DNA of 64,000 nucleotides from assembly GCA_031296355.1 (NCBI GenBank), contig JARLFX010000025.1, positions 18,313-82,312 of the forward strand, written 5' to 3'. Position 1 is the stretch's first letter. Each line of letters opens with the position of its first letter. The notes under the pieces are model-generated. The model made no database searches. It was not told the origin of the DNA and was given only the letters and a program-made list of their open reading frames with translations. This stretch comes from Acidobacteriaceae bacterium (GTDB lineage: Bacteria > Acidobacteriota > Terriglobia > Terriglobales > Acidobacteriaceae). Below are positions 8,782 to 17,270 of this stretch, piece by piece. Position numbers and translations under genes: made by a program.

Positions 8782-10674
8782 TTAATTGCCTGAGGACGAG
8801 CCGGAAGGTTTCGCAATCGGAGCATCCAGAATCGGCTCTACACGCCCCTGCAACATCGCACGTCCGGGAGCGTCGAAGATGTCGAAGGCCACCACACTGT
8901 TCTTCCCCTCGCGCAGCCACGGCCCGGGAACATACAGCGTCTTCTGCGGCCCCTCGTTCCAGTATCTGCCCAACGCATGCCCGTTGATCCACAGTGCGCC
9001 TTTGCCCAGCGCGCTCACATCCAGAAATGTATCGCCCGCCTGCTTCACATCAAAGCTTCCAAACACAAAGTGCGGCCCCGCTGCAGCCTTTTCTGCCGCT
9101 CCCGGCTTCACCGCCGCCACATCAGCCGGCTCCATCGGCAGCGAATAATTCTCCCATCCTTCCAGCGGCGCACCCGCCAGGGTCACGCCATGCGTAATGC
9201 CCTTCACCTCATCGCGCATCATCTTCGTCGAGTTGATGCGTCCGGAGTTCTCCACCAGAATATCCAGCCGCGCTCCCTTTGCAGCGTTCAATGTGATGCG
9301 GTCTTGCTTCAATCTGCGATCTACTGTGCCAACCAGCTTGCCATCTACGTAGATGCGCGCATAGTCCTGTACCGCATCCAGCACCAGATCTCCCTGCGCT
9401 GCTCCTTCCAGTTGCTTGCGATAGAGCACATAGCCGTACGATTGCCCCATCGCTTCCATCGTCAAGGGTGCTTTGCTGCTCACCGGTTTCGGCAGATGAT
9501 CCCACAGCGGCGTTGCATGGCCTACACCAAATGGCGCTATAGCAATCACCGCCGGAACCTCCGGCACCGCAGGCAGCGGCCCATCCGCGTACTTCGCCAG
9601 CACATCGCGATACGCATAGAACTTCGCCGTCGCGTGTCCCGCTTCATCCAGCGGCGCGTCGTAGTCGTAGCTGGTCACATCCGGCAGATACTCGTTGTTC
9701 GTCCAGCTCGCCCCAGCCATAAAGCCGAAGCTGGTTCCACCATGGAACATGTAGATATTGATAGAGGACTTGTGGCTCAGTATGTAGTTCAGGTCCTGCA
9801 CCTGTTTATCCGTGGGCCGTGTCTCATGCGGATGCCCCCAGTGATCGAACCACCCCGGCCAGTACTCCGTTACAAACAGCGGCTGGCCTGGCCGCTCCTT
9901 CGCCAGCGCAGTCAATCCGCGCTCCGCATTGCCGGTTCCGAAGTTTACGCCCGCCACGGTACCTTCAATGCTTCCCACCGCCAGGGCCTTCGATGAATCC
10001 ACGGTATAGAGCATCGCATCCGTGCCGGTAAATCCTGCACTAATAAAGATGTTGCGCAGATGCTCCATATACTTCTTGTCATTACCAAAGTTGCCGTACT
10101 CATTCTCAATCTGCACGGCGATGATCGGGCCGCCGCGCCCGATCTGCAATGGCGCAACTTCTTTCGCCAGCCGCGTGATCCACCGCTCCACGGGAACCAT
10201 AAACGCAGGATCATCCGAGCGCAGAGCCGTCTTCATCTTCGGATCGGCCAGCAGCCATGATGGATATCCTCCCATCTCCCACTCCGCGCAGGAGTATGGG
10301 CCCGCACGCAGCAGCACATTCAGCTTCTCCTGCTGCGCCAGCCGGATGAACGCAGCCAGATCGTTATTACCACTGAAGTCATACACCCCGGGCCGCGGCT
10401 CATGCACATTCCAGAAGACATAGGTCGCGATGGTATTCAGCCCCATCGCCTTCGCCATCTCCATCCGCGCCTTCCAGTACTCGCGCGGAATACGTGCGTA
10501 GTGGATCTCACCCGAAAGAATCTGCACCGGCTTACCGTTTAATGCGAAGTGATCACCCTCAACCACAAATCTCTTTTGAGTCTGTGCTCGCGCTTCCACG
10601 CTACACAAGCTTGTGAGGATTACACCGAGAGCCAGTATGGCTTTCGATAAACGATATATAAGGGGATGGATCAC
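8782..10674 (-). CDS. GH35 beta-galactosidase
   Basis: Retaining beta-galactosidase, here most likely removing galactan or galactose side chains of rhamnogalacturonan I in the periplasm or outside. The GH35 signature GGPIIAVQIENEYG is intact, with the acid/base Glu in NEY, and the nucleophile Glu lies in FVTEYWPGW; C-terminal jelly-roll domains follow. I choose GTG 10674 rather than the ATG 30 bases upstream because GAGGAG stands nine bases before the GTG while nothing SD-like precedes the ATG; the 630-residue product then begins with a normal signal peptide ending ARA-QTQ. It follows rhaB after a 104-bp gap and precedes GH106 by 18 bp, placing a secreted enzyme inside a rhamnose catabolic operon. 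Confidence 0.93.
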   Translation of the reverse strand: MIHPLIYRLSKAILALGVILTSLCSVEARAQTQKRFVVEGDHFALNGKPVQILSGEIHYARIPREYWKARMEMAKAMGLNTIATYVFWNVHEPRPGVYDFSGNNDLAAFIRLAQQEKLNVLLRAGPYSCAEWEMGGYPSWLLADPKMKTALRSDDPAFMVPVERWITRLAKEVAPLQIGRGGPIIAVQIENEYGNFGNDKKYMEHLRNIFISAGFTGTDAMLYTVDSSKALAVGSIEGTVAGVNFGTGNAERGLTALAKERPGQPLFVTEYWPGWFDHWGHPHETRPTDKQVQDLNYILSHKSSINIYMFHGGTSFGFMAGASWTNNEYLPDVTSYDYDAPLDEAGHATAKFYAYRDVLAKYADGPLPAVPEVPAVIAIAPFGVGHATPLWDHLPKPVSSKAPLTMEAMGQSYGYVLYRKQLEGAAQGDLVLDAVQDYARIYVDGKLVGTVDRRLKQDRITLNAAKGARLDILVENSGRINSTKMMRDEVKGITHGVTLAGAPLEGWENYSLPMEPADVAAVKPGAAEKAAAGPHFVFGSFDVKQAGDTFLDVSALGKGALWINGHALGRYWNEGPQKTLYVPGPWLREGKNSVVAFDIFDAPGRAMLQGRVEPILDAPIAKPSGSSSGN

Positions 10675-10778
10675 GGCAGCAGGCTCCTCGGAGCAGGTAT
10701 GCATCCAGTCGAAACTCTATGGCAAGCGAGATATAAACGTCAATAGGAGAATTATTTCTTCTGTAAATCATGAAGGCC

Positions 10779-12251
10779 TCAAGCCTTGCAGGCTACCGCA
10801 GACTGTGACCGCGACAATTGCGCCGCCCATGCACAAGTTGCACGTCCCAGCGGCATCGCTACGCTGCCGCGCTCCAGCGTCGCCAGTTGCACGGCAAAGT
10901 TCCCCCGTGTGGAGCATTCAGTTCCAGCCAGATGCACCTCCAGGCCGGTCGCCTCCGCCGTCAGCCGATTCAGCAGCGTGTTCTGACTGCCGCCGCCCAT
11001 AATATAGAGCCGCTGTAACTTCTTGCCTGTAATCGCCTCTACCTTACGCAGCACATCCGCATAGCGCGCCGCCAGACTATGAAAGAGGAGTGAAGCCATC
11101 CTCGCCGCGTCCTCTGGCCCTGCGCCGATCTCCGCCAGTCCGCGACGCCTCAGTTGTGCATTGATTCGCTCCGGCATATCACCCTGTAGCAGCAGCTCTG
11201 CATCATCTACATCCAACACATACTTTGGCGAAGCCACCTCAGCAGCAGCCACAATCAATTCCGGCAGGCTCTGGCTCCAACCTGATTCTGCCCACTGCTC
11301 CATGCACTGCCTCAGCAGCCACATACCGTTCACATTTTTATGAAAGCAGATAGTGTCATCCGCGCCGCCAAGATTGGTAAAGTTCTCCGCCCTGGCTTCG
11401 GCGGTATTAATAGGAGCCTTCAGCAACGTACCAACCAGTGACCATGTTCCGGAACTGATGTAGGCCCAATCCTCCCCACTATACGGAATCGCTGCAATTG
11501 CAGATGCCGTATCGTGGCATGCCGGCGCAATCAGCCGTGTATTGGCCAATGCTGGCAACTCCGTCAATGGCCCACGCAGTTTGCCCAGATAGGTTCCAGG
11601 TGACACGATGGGAGGCGCATTGCTCAACCTACTATCCACCGCACCGAATATTTCGCGTGACCATGTGCCATCCGTACCCACCATCTGCGTATGGGTTGCA
11701 TTCGTACGCTCCGCCACAGCATCGCCGCCATAACGGTAGAGCACATACTCCGGCAGATTCAGCCAAGGCAGAGCGCGCAGTTCAGGCGCATCCGCAAACA
11801 TCTGGTACACAGTGTTGATGCGCATGATCTGGATACCGGTGATCTCGCGCATACGCTCAGCAGTAATGCGATGGTGCAGCGATTCTTCCGCAGCCAGCGT
11901 GCGTTCATCGCGATAACAGAAGGGATTGCGAACCGGTACGCCCTCCGCATCCAGGCGCACATAGTCCACTGCCCAGCCGTCCACGGCAATCGATCGAATG
12001 CCTTCCGTTGCAATCTGCGCGCACAGTTTTAGCCCGTGATCCAGCCCATTGAGGATTCGATTCAGATCCCAGCACAAGCCCTCAGCCGTCTGCACTGCCA
12101 GATTTGGAAAGCGATGTACCAGTTCAATCTGCGGGCGTCCTTCCACCCACCGCAGGAGCGAGACGCGGCAACTCTCAGCGCCCAGATCCATGGCAACCAG
12201 TGCGCGCAGATCGCTCGGCATAACGGCAGTACCAGCGCCCGCCTCGCTCAT
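10779..12251 (-). CDS. rhaB: L-rhamnulokinase
   Basis: FGGY-family sugar kinase that phosphorylates L-rhamnulose to L-rhamnulose 1-phosphate in the cytoplasm. Evidence: the N-terminal phosphate-binding segment DLGAESCRVSL (22-32), AVDGWAVDY typical of RhaB, GTWSLVG, and the adenine-side GGGSQNTLLNRLTAEATG starting at residue 419. Length (490 residues) is normal for the family. Its start ATG overlaps the TGA stop of the upstream aldolase/dehydrogenase as ATGA, so translation is probably coupled. With the isomerase, aldolase and transporter nearby, the rhamnose assignment over other FGGY sugars is secure. Confidence 0.95.
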   Translation of the reverse strand: MSEAGAGTAVMPSDLRALVAMDLGAESCRVSLLRWVEGRPQIELVHRFPNLAVQTAEGLCWDLNRILNGLDHGLKLCAQIATEGIRSIAVDGWAVDYVRLDAEGVPVRNPFCYRDERTLAAEESLHHRITAERMREITGIQIMRINTVYQMFADAPELRALPWLNLPEYVLYRYGGDAVAERTNATHTQMVGTDGTWSREIFGAVDSRLSNAPPIVSPGTYLGKLRGPLTELPALANTRLIAPACHDTASAIAAIPYSGEDWAYISSGTWSLVGTLLKAPINTAEARAENFTNLGGADDTICFHKNVNGMWLLRQCMEQWAESGWSQSLPELIVAAAEVASPKYVLDVDDAELLLQGDMPERINAQLRRRGLAEIGAGPEDAARMASLLFHSLAARYADVLRKVEAITGKKLQRLYIMGGGSQNTLLNRLTAEATGLEVHLAGTECSTRGNFAVQLATLERGSVAMPLGRATCAWAAQLSRSQSAVACKA

Positions 12252-14452
12252 CTCAGATAGGCCTCGGTCAGTCCGCCGTCCACTGGGATCAGGTGTCCAG
12301 TGGTGACAGGCGCTTTCGGCCCTCCCACAAAGAGTATCGCCTCAGCACAGTCCTTCGGGTCGATGGGCACATGTGTCAGCGTGCGTTTGGCATAGAAACC
12401 TGCCAGCAGGTTGCGCAGCGCGTCATCGCTCTGTGCATCGTCAAACGCAATGCCGTACTTCGTCAGCGATGCCTTCACTCGGTCACGCGGGAACATTGTC
12501 GAACCCTTCACTACCGTCGCCGGGCTGATGCCGTTCACGCGTAGCAGCGGCGAATACGTAATCGCCAGCTCGCGCACCAGGTGGCTCAGCGCCGCCTTGC
12601 TCACGTCGTATGCCTCCGAGCCATGCTTCGCAACCACCGCGTTCGCCGAACTCGTCAGTACCACGCTCCCAGTAATTCCCTGCGCCTTGAACACCTTCTG
12701 AGCCTCGTCCGTCAGCAGGTAGTTCGCCGTCACGTTGATCTCCAGCGTCAGCGCCCACTGGGTATCGCTGATCGTGCCGTCCGGCGAAGTTGGGAATATC
12801 GCCGCCGTATTCACCAGCAGATCGATGCCGCCGAATGCCTGCACCGTCGCATCCAGCGCCGCGCGGATTGCCTCGCGTTTGCGAATGTCGATCACCGTCG
12901 CCACTGCGCACTCTTTGCCGCCAATCGCCGTCGCCTCGTCTGCAACCTTCTGCGCGGCCTCTAGTGAAAGATCGGCCACCACAATGTGCGCGCCGCGAGA
13001 CGCTGCCAGCAGCACCGTCTCGCGGCCAATCCCGCTTGCTCCGCCAACGATCAGCGCAACCCGGCGGCTCAACTCCTTCTCCGGCGGCTGGCGGCGAATC
13101 TTCGCCTCTTCCAGCGCCCAGTATTCAATGCGAAAGGCCTCGCTCGGCGGCAGTGCAACGTAGTTCTCATGTACCGTGAACGCGCTCGTCGGTGCAGCCG
13201 GCCCAGCCTGCGGAAGTTCCGGCGGGCACTTGCCTTCATCCATGCCGCCTGCACCTTCCATCACATGGATCGCATTGCGGTAGAACTCGCCCGTCACCCG
13301 CGACTCCATCTTATTCTTGCCGAAGCTGAACATGCCGATACCCGGCACCAGCACTACCGTCGGGCTGGCGTCGCGCATCGCCGGCGAACCCGGAATCGCA
13401 TGCGCCTTGTAATACTCCGCATACTCCGCGCGATAGGTCACCAGCTCGGCCTCGATCTTCGCTTCCAGCTCAGCCACCGGCGTTGCTGGATCCCAATCAA
13501 CAAACAGCGGGCGGATCTTTGTGCGAATGAAATGGTCCGGGCAGCTCGTCCCCAGGTGCGCCAGCGCCTTCGCCGAGTTTGAATTGATGAACGCCAGCAC
13601 ATCCGGCTCATCCGTAAACGTGCCGATCACACGCTGCTTCTCCGAGATGCGGCCCCGTAGCACCGGCATAATCTTCGTCGCCAGCGTCTCGCGCTCAGCG
13701 TGCGCGCTGCGCTTCGCACCGCCAAAGCTGATGCCCTTCTTCGCCGCATGCTCGCCGATAAACTGCCCGATCTGGTCGATGATGGTGATGGTGTTCAGAT
13801 AGCTCTCGCGCTGCGTATCGCCCCACGTGAACAGGCCATGTCCGCCAAGTACAACCCCGTCGCAGCCGGGAACCGATTCCACGGCGTTGCGCAGCATCAT
13901 AGCCAGCTCAAAGCCCGGCCGCTGCCATGGCACCCACACCATCTTGTGTCCAAAGCGTTCGTTGAACGCCTCCATCTGCTCCAGCCCATTCGCCGAAGCC
14001 GCCAGCGCAATACCCCAGTCCGGATGCAGATGGTCCACATGCGCGAACGGTAGAAAACCATGCAGCGGCGTATCGATGGATGCCGCCACCGGATTGTTGC
14101 CGAAGGTGCACAGCGGATACATCGCCACGATCTCGTCTTCGCGCGCCACGCCCTGATAGCTCTTCTCCAGCGCCAGCACCTTATCCAGGTACAGCGTGGC
14201 AAATCCCTCGCGCTTAATGCTGCCCAGATCGCCACCGGATCCCTTCACCCACAAGACCTTCTTCGGCTGCCCATCCAGCGGGTCGACCATATCGATCTTG
14301 GAGCTGGTGTTGCCGCCACCAAAGTTGGTCAGGCGCAAATCAGAGCCAAGTAGATTGGAGCGATAACGCAGAAGTTCCGGGGCATCGAGTCTGGATGCAA
14401 CGGCCTCGTCCCATCGGTCTTCAAGAAATTTCAGTGTGTTGGAATGTGCCAT
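12248..14452 (-). CDS. rhaEW: Bifunctional L-rhamnulose-1-phosphate aldolase / L-lactaldehyde dehydrogenase (class II aldolase + SDR)
   Basis: Cytoplasmic two-domain enzyme. The class II aldolase half (about residues 1-440) splits rhamnulose 1-phosphate into dihydroxyacetone phosphate and L-lactaldehyde; it shows LTNFGGGNTSSK, the DHLHPD metal-ligand segment and GGHGLFTWG. The C-terminal SDR half (about 460-734) has GGASGIG for NAD and the YDVSK catalytic pair, and in the described RhaEW pathway oxidises lactaldehyde to L-lactate. I start at ATG 14452 (MAHSNTLKF), where homology begins and AGG lies eight bases upstream; the longer frame from 14527 adds 25 unconvincing residues. First gene of the leftward operon; candidate operators lie 80-120 bp upstream. 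The L-lactate product explains the lutABC genes nearby. Confidence 0.93.
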   Translation of the reverse strand: MAHSNTLKFLEDRWDEAVASRLDAPELLRYRSNLLGSDLRLTNFGGGNTSSKIDMVDPLDGQPKKVLWVKGSGGDLGSIKREGFATLYLDKVLALEKSYQGVAREDEIVAMYPLCTFGNNPVAASIDTPLHGFLPFAHVDHLHPDWGIALAASANGLEQMEAFNERFGHKMVWVPWQRPGFELAMMLRNAVESVPGCDGVVLGGHGLFTWGDTQRESYLNTITIIDQIGQFIGEHAAKKGISFGGAKRSAHAERETLATKIMPVLRGRISEKQRVIGTFTDEPDVLAFINSNSAKALAHLGTSCPDHFIRTKIRPLFVDWDPATPVAELEAKIEAELVTYRAEYAEYYKAHAIPGSPAMRDASPTVVLVPGIGMFSFGKNKMESRVTGEFYRNAIHVMEGAGGMDEGKCPPELPQAGPAAPTSAFTVHENYVALPPSEAFRIEYWALEEAKIRRQPPEKELSRRVALIVGGASGIGRETVLLAASRGAHIVVADLSLEAAQKVADEATAIGGKECAVATVIDIRKREAIRAALDATVQAFGGIDLLVNTAAIFPTSPDGTISDTQWALTLEINVTANYLLTDEAQKVFKAQGITGSVVLTSSANAVVAKHGSEAYDVSKAALSHLVRELAITYSPLLRVNGISPATVVKGSTMFPRDRVKASLTKYGIAFDDAQSDDALRNLLAGFYAKRTLTHVPIDPKDCAEAILFVGGPKAPVTTGHLIPVDGGLTEAYLR

Positions 14453-14530
14453 GCCGCGGACCTGCTTTTCCCTTAAAAAGCCTCTGCCGCAAGTTAAAAT
14501 CACGGCATGATGATGATCCCACACCATCGC

Positions 14531-14574
14531 TCAATAGGGCAACTATTTCAATAGGGATAATAGGTATTGAATAC
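14531..14574. promoter_or_regulatory. Candidate operator cluster upstream of rhaEW
   Basis: The short region before rhaEW holds TCAATAGGG twice (14531-14539, 14548-14556), 17 bases apart, and the inverted pair TTCAATA (14547-14553) and TATTGAA (14565-14571) separated by 11 bases. GTATTGAATAC (14564-14574) is itself a palindrome and reaches into the regulator's stop codon. On the opposite strand 14544-14553 reads TATTGAAATA, a 10-mer found again upstream of rhaI/rhaT. I infer a binding site for the neighbouring hybrid regulator; binding is not shown by sequence alone. Confidence 0.5.
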
Positions 14575-15755
14575 TACTTCTTTCTGGTTCCCCTGGTCTT
14601 GGCTGGAACTGCATCCTCTAGCTGCTCCTTTGGCACAACAGCCAGTGCCGCTTGCTCCAGCATGCGTGCTGCCATATCTGCCGTAATCGCCTTATGCTCT
14701 GCATAGTTGTACGGTGCAATTTTTTCACCACGCAACAGCGAAAGTCCGAGGTCGATCAGCTTAGGTCCATAGGCTTCGTGCGAAATGGACGCAATGGCCG
14801 GGCTTCCCTTCCGTTGCATCTCTACCACCATCTCGGGAACGCAATCCTGCCCCACAACAGCCACGTGCTTCTCGCGGCCCAGAGAGCGCACGGCTTCAAT
14901 GGCGCCCATGGCACTAGTGTCGTTCGCAGCCGCGATCAGGACGTGTTTGTCCTTGGGGTGGCGATTCAAAAAGTCCAGGACGACTCGGTAGCTCTTGTCA
15001 CGCATGCCGCGGCCATCGATGCGAACAAACGCTTCAACTGGCAGGTTTGGCAGCCGGCTCTTGATGCCCTCAAAAGCCCCCGTAATGCGGCTCTGCACTA
15101 GTTGTCCCGCCTCTTCCAGATCCAGGCCAACGGTCCAGTCCACGTTGCCTTCCCAGCGATTTAGCGCATGATCTGCCAGTAACCCGCCTGCTTCCAGACC
15201 GGCCCGGTAGTTATCCACGCCAAAGTACGTGGCACGCGGATGCGGAATATCCACCGCGATCAGCGGAATACCAGCGGCAGCAATCCTGTCTGCAATGATC
15301 GGCGCCACATGCTCGTCAATCTGGAACTCGATCACAATATCCACGTGTTCGCGAATGAAGGTTTCCGCATTCTCAATTGCGGCATTGGCTTCATAACGAT
15401 TGTCCAGCACCAGCAGGTCCACGCCCACAGCTGTTGCGGCCTCGCGCAGGCTGGCCGTCACGGCTTCCGAGAATGGCATCTCCGAGCTCTGGCTGCCGAA
15501 TCCGAATCGCAGCTTCTTTGGACTCGCAATACGGCGGTACGTGCGGTCCGCCCCCTGGCCCACATAACCACGATGCACCAGCGTCTTCAGAATGCGGTAG
15601 ACCGTCGTCTTTGATATCTTGGTCCGCTTGTGGATGGCTTCCAACACCATCGGCTCGTTCTCATGCTCCAGCAGTTCCAGAATGTCCAGGGCCTTGGTAA
15701 GTACCGGAATCAGGTACCGCCGCTTGGTCTTGTCTTTGGTTGTCGCCACGTTCAC
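14574..15755 (-). CDS. Hybrid transcriptional regulator: IclR-like winged helix + periplasmic-binding-protein-type sugar sensor
   Basis: A 393-residue DNA-binding protein, probable local regulator of the rhamnose genes. Residues 16-75 form a winged helix close to IclR N-domains (ALDILELL ... ISKTTVYRILKTLVHRGYV). Residues 81-370 are a type I periplasmic-binding fold (FGFGSQSSEMPFSEAV, FGVDNYRAG, AAANDTSAMGAIEAV, VVGQDCVPEMV) like ribose- or rhamnose-binding proteins and LacI sensors, but there is no signal peptide, so it acts in the cytoplasm. LacI repressors carry the same sensor with a different DNA-binding domain. Start: GTG 15755 or GTG 15749; GGAG five bases before the second makes 15749 slightly better. 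The likely effector (rhamnose or a pathway intermediate) is inferred from context. Confidence 0.85.
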   Translation of the reverse strand: MNVATTKDKTKRRYLIPVLTKALDILELLEHENEPMVLEAIHKRTKISKTTVYRILKTLVHRGYVGQGADRTYRRIASPKKLRFGFGSQSSEMPFSEAVTASLREAATAVGVDLLVLDNRYEANAAIENAETFIREHVDIVIEFQIDEHVAPIIADRIAAAGIPLIAVDIPHPRATYFGVDNYRAGLEAGGLLADHALNRWEGNVDWTVGLDLEEAGQLVQSRITGAFEGIKSRLPNLPVEAFVRIDGRGMRDKSYRVVLDFLNRHPKDKHVLIAAANDTSAMGAIEAVRSLGREKHVAVVGQDCVPEMVVEMQRKGSPAIASISHEAYGPKLIDLGLSLLRGEKIAPYNYAEHKAITADMAARMLEQAALAVVPKEQLEDAVPAKTRGTRKK

Positions 15756-15811
15756 TCCGTTCGGCTGCCGCTGCCGGAACTACAGATCCAAAAACGACAT
15801 TCCCCTAATGA

Positions 15812-15827
15812 ATTCTGAACTCAGAAT
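15812..15827. promoter_or_regulatory. Perfect inverted repeat upstream of the hybrid regulator
   Basis: ATTCTGA and TCAGAAT are separated by two bases, giving a 16-bp LacI-like operator shape, 57 bp upstream of the regulator start and just after the rhaI stop. Possible autoregulatory site. It differs from the TATTGAA motifs, so it might instead bind another factor. Confidence 0.4.
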
Positions 15828-15842
15828 AGCATTCACTCAGGC

Positions 15843-17033
15843 CTAAGCATAGGAGCTTTGCGATGTAGCATTCTTAGCCTTGCGTTCCGCCGTGATGCGT
15901 TCCACATAGCCTCCTGCACGTAACGCTGCCAGAGGATCAGAAGGCAGACCGCGCTGCTCACGCCACTCCCGGACCAGCGGACGCACATCGACCCAAAACG
16001 CCCCGCGGAAGAGCTCCTCGGCTTCCACCAGCCTGCAGCCGTCCTGCAACTCAATCAGTGCCTCTTGGTCTACTAAAGCGGCCTTGGCATACAGCTCCTG
16101 CGCAGTCGCCACAGTCTGCACCATCGCCTCCACCTTGCCCTTGAGATTGTGACTTTGGTCGATCATGAAGGCAGGCGTACTGTCACTCCCCTTCGCAAAC
16201 TGCTCAAACTGAATTTCGTGGAAGATGCGGAAGATCTGGTACGGATCGATTGACCCCAGCGTCAGATCATCATCTGCATACTTGCGATCGTTGAAGTGGA
16301 ATCCGCCCAGCATACCCAGTTCCAGCAGCCATGCCACAATCTGCTCAATATTCGTGCCCTGATAGTGATGCCCTGTGTCTACCAGAACCTTTGCCTGCGG
16401 CCCCGCACTGCGTGAGAGCTCCAGCGCCATGCCCCAGTCGGCGATATCAGTATGGTAGAAAGCAGGCTCGAACGGCTTATATTCAACCAGCATGGTCTGC
16501 GCCGGTGCCAGTGCCGCATGCGTCTGGGACAATGCCTCCTGCGCCCAGCCAATCCGGCGCCGCACACTCTGGCTCCCCGGATAGTTCGATCCATCCGCAA
16601 TCCACAGCGAAACCTCCGCCGATCCGAGTGCCTTGCCAATCTCTACCGAGTCCACCAGATGGTGGATTGCCTTTTCGCGGATCTCTGCACTCGGATTGCA
16701 GATAGACCCGAATTTGTACTCCTGATCCTGAAAGAGATTTGGGTTAATCGACCCCGTACGCACCCCGGTCTTGCGCTCCAAAGCCTTGATCGCCGCCACA
16801 TCATCTAAGCCGTTGGGCAGATCCCACAGCACATGCAGCGCCAGCGTAGGCGTAACGCCAGTGAGCCGGTTCACTTCAGCCGCGTCGGCGAATTTCTCTT
16901 CGATGCTGGAAGCCGCGGCTGCCTGCTGAAACTTACCGAAGCGCGTGCCGGTATTGGCAAATCCCCACGATGGGATTTCAATGGCGAATAAATCCAGTGC
17001 GCGAAATACACGGTCTCGATTGGTATCTGGCAT
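15843..17033 (-). CDS. rhaI: L-rhamnose isomerase (RhaI type)
   Basis: Metal-dependent TIM-barrel sugar isomerase converting L-rhamnose to L-rhamnulose. It resembles the non-enterobacterial RhaI type rather than E. coli RhaA: ALHVLWDLPNG, GSICNPSAEIREKAIHHLVDS, LWIADGSNYPGSQS, VEYKPFEPAFYHTDIADWG, VDTGHHYQGTNIEQI and GFHFNDRKYADDDL supply the conserved Glu, Asp and His metal ligands. I use ATG 17033 (MPDTNRDR): GAGGGA stands upstream at suitable distance, and the nine-codon longer form reads through that SD. Separated by 87 bp from the downstream regulator gene; divergent from rhaT across about 240 bp of AT-rich control DNA. Confidence 0.93.
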   Translation of the reverse strand: MPDTNRDRVFRALDLFAIEIPSWGFANTGTRFGKFQQAAAASSIEEKFADAAEVNRLTGVTPTLALHVLWDLPNGLDDVAAIKALERKTGVRTGSINPNLFQDQEYKFGSICNPSAEIREKAIHHLVDSVEIGKALGSAEVSLWIADGSNYPGSQSVRRRIGWAQEALSQTHAALAPAQTMLVEYKPFEPAFYHTDIADWGMALELSRSAGPQAKVLVDTGHHYQGTNIEQIVAWLLELGMLGGFHFNDRKYADDDLTLGSIDPYQIFRIFHEIQFEQFAKGSDSTPAFMIDQSHNLKGKVEAMVQTVATAQELYAKAALVDQEALIELQDGCRLVEAEELFRGAFWVDVRPLVREWREQRGLPSDPLAALRAGGYVERITAERKAKNATSQSSYA

Positions 17034-17073
17034 AAAACACTTCCCTCTGAGGGCCTGCATGCGTTAACACGTT

Positions 17074-17176
17074 CAGTTTATATATGGAACTATAATACGT
17101 ATTGAAATAAACTGGGGAAGTAACACGGATTTTACAATCCCCTCACCATGCATCGTCAAGCATTTAGATTCAATAG
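17074..17176. promoter_or_regulatory. Divergent rhaI/rhaT control region with candidate operators
   Basis: Inside the gap between rhaI and rhaT are an 8-bp inverted pair, CAGTTTAT (17074-17081) and ATAAACTG (17107-17114), the palindrome AATACGTATT (17094-17103), and TATTGAAATA (17100-17109), identical to the 10-mer before rhaEW. TTCAATA recurs at 17169-17175. A consensus TATAAT is at 17091-17096 on the plus strand but lacks a good -35. On the minus strand, TTGACG and TGTAAA 17 bp apart could serve rhaI. Operator role is inferred from recurrence and symmetry. Confidence 0.5.
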
Positions 17177-17270
17177 AGGTTTTATTTACTATTTTATATT
17201 TGCTGGGGTACGATGGCTTCGCCCCCGGATAGAATGATCTGCAGATTCCGGAGTGTGCGCTCGAGGCTTA

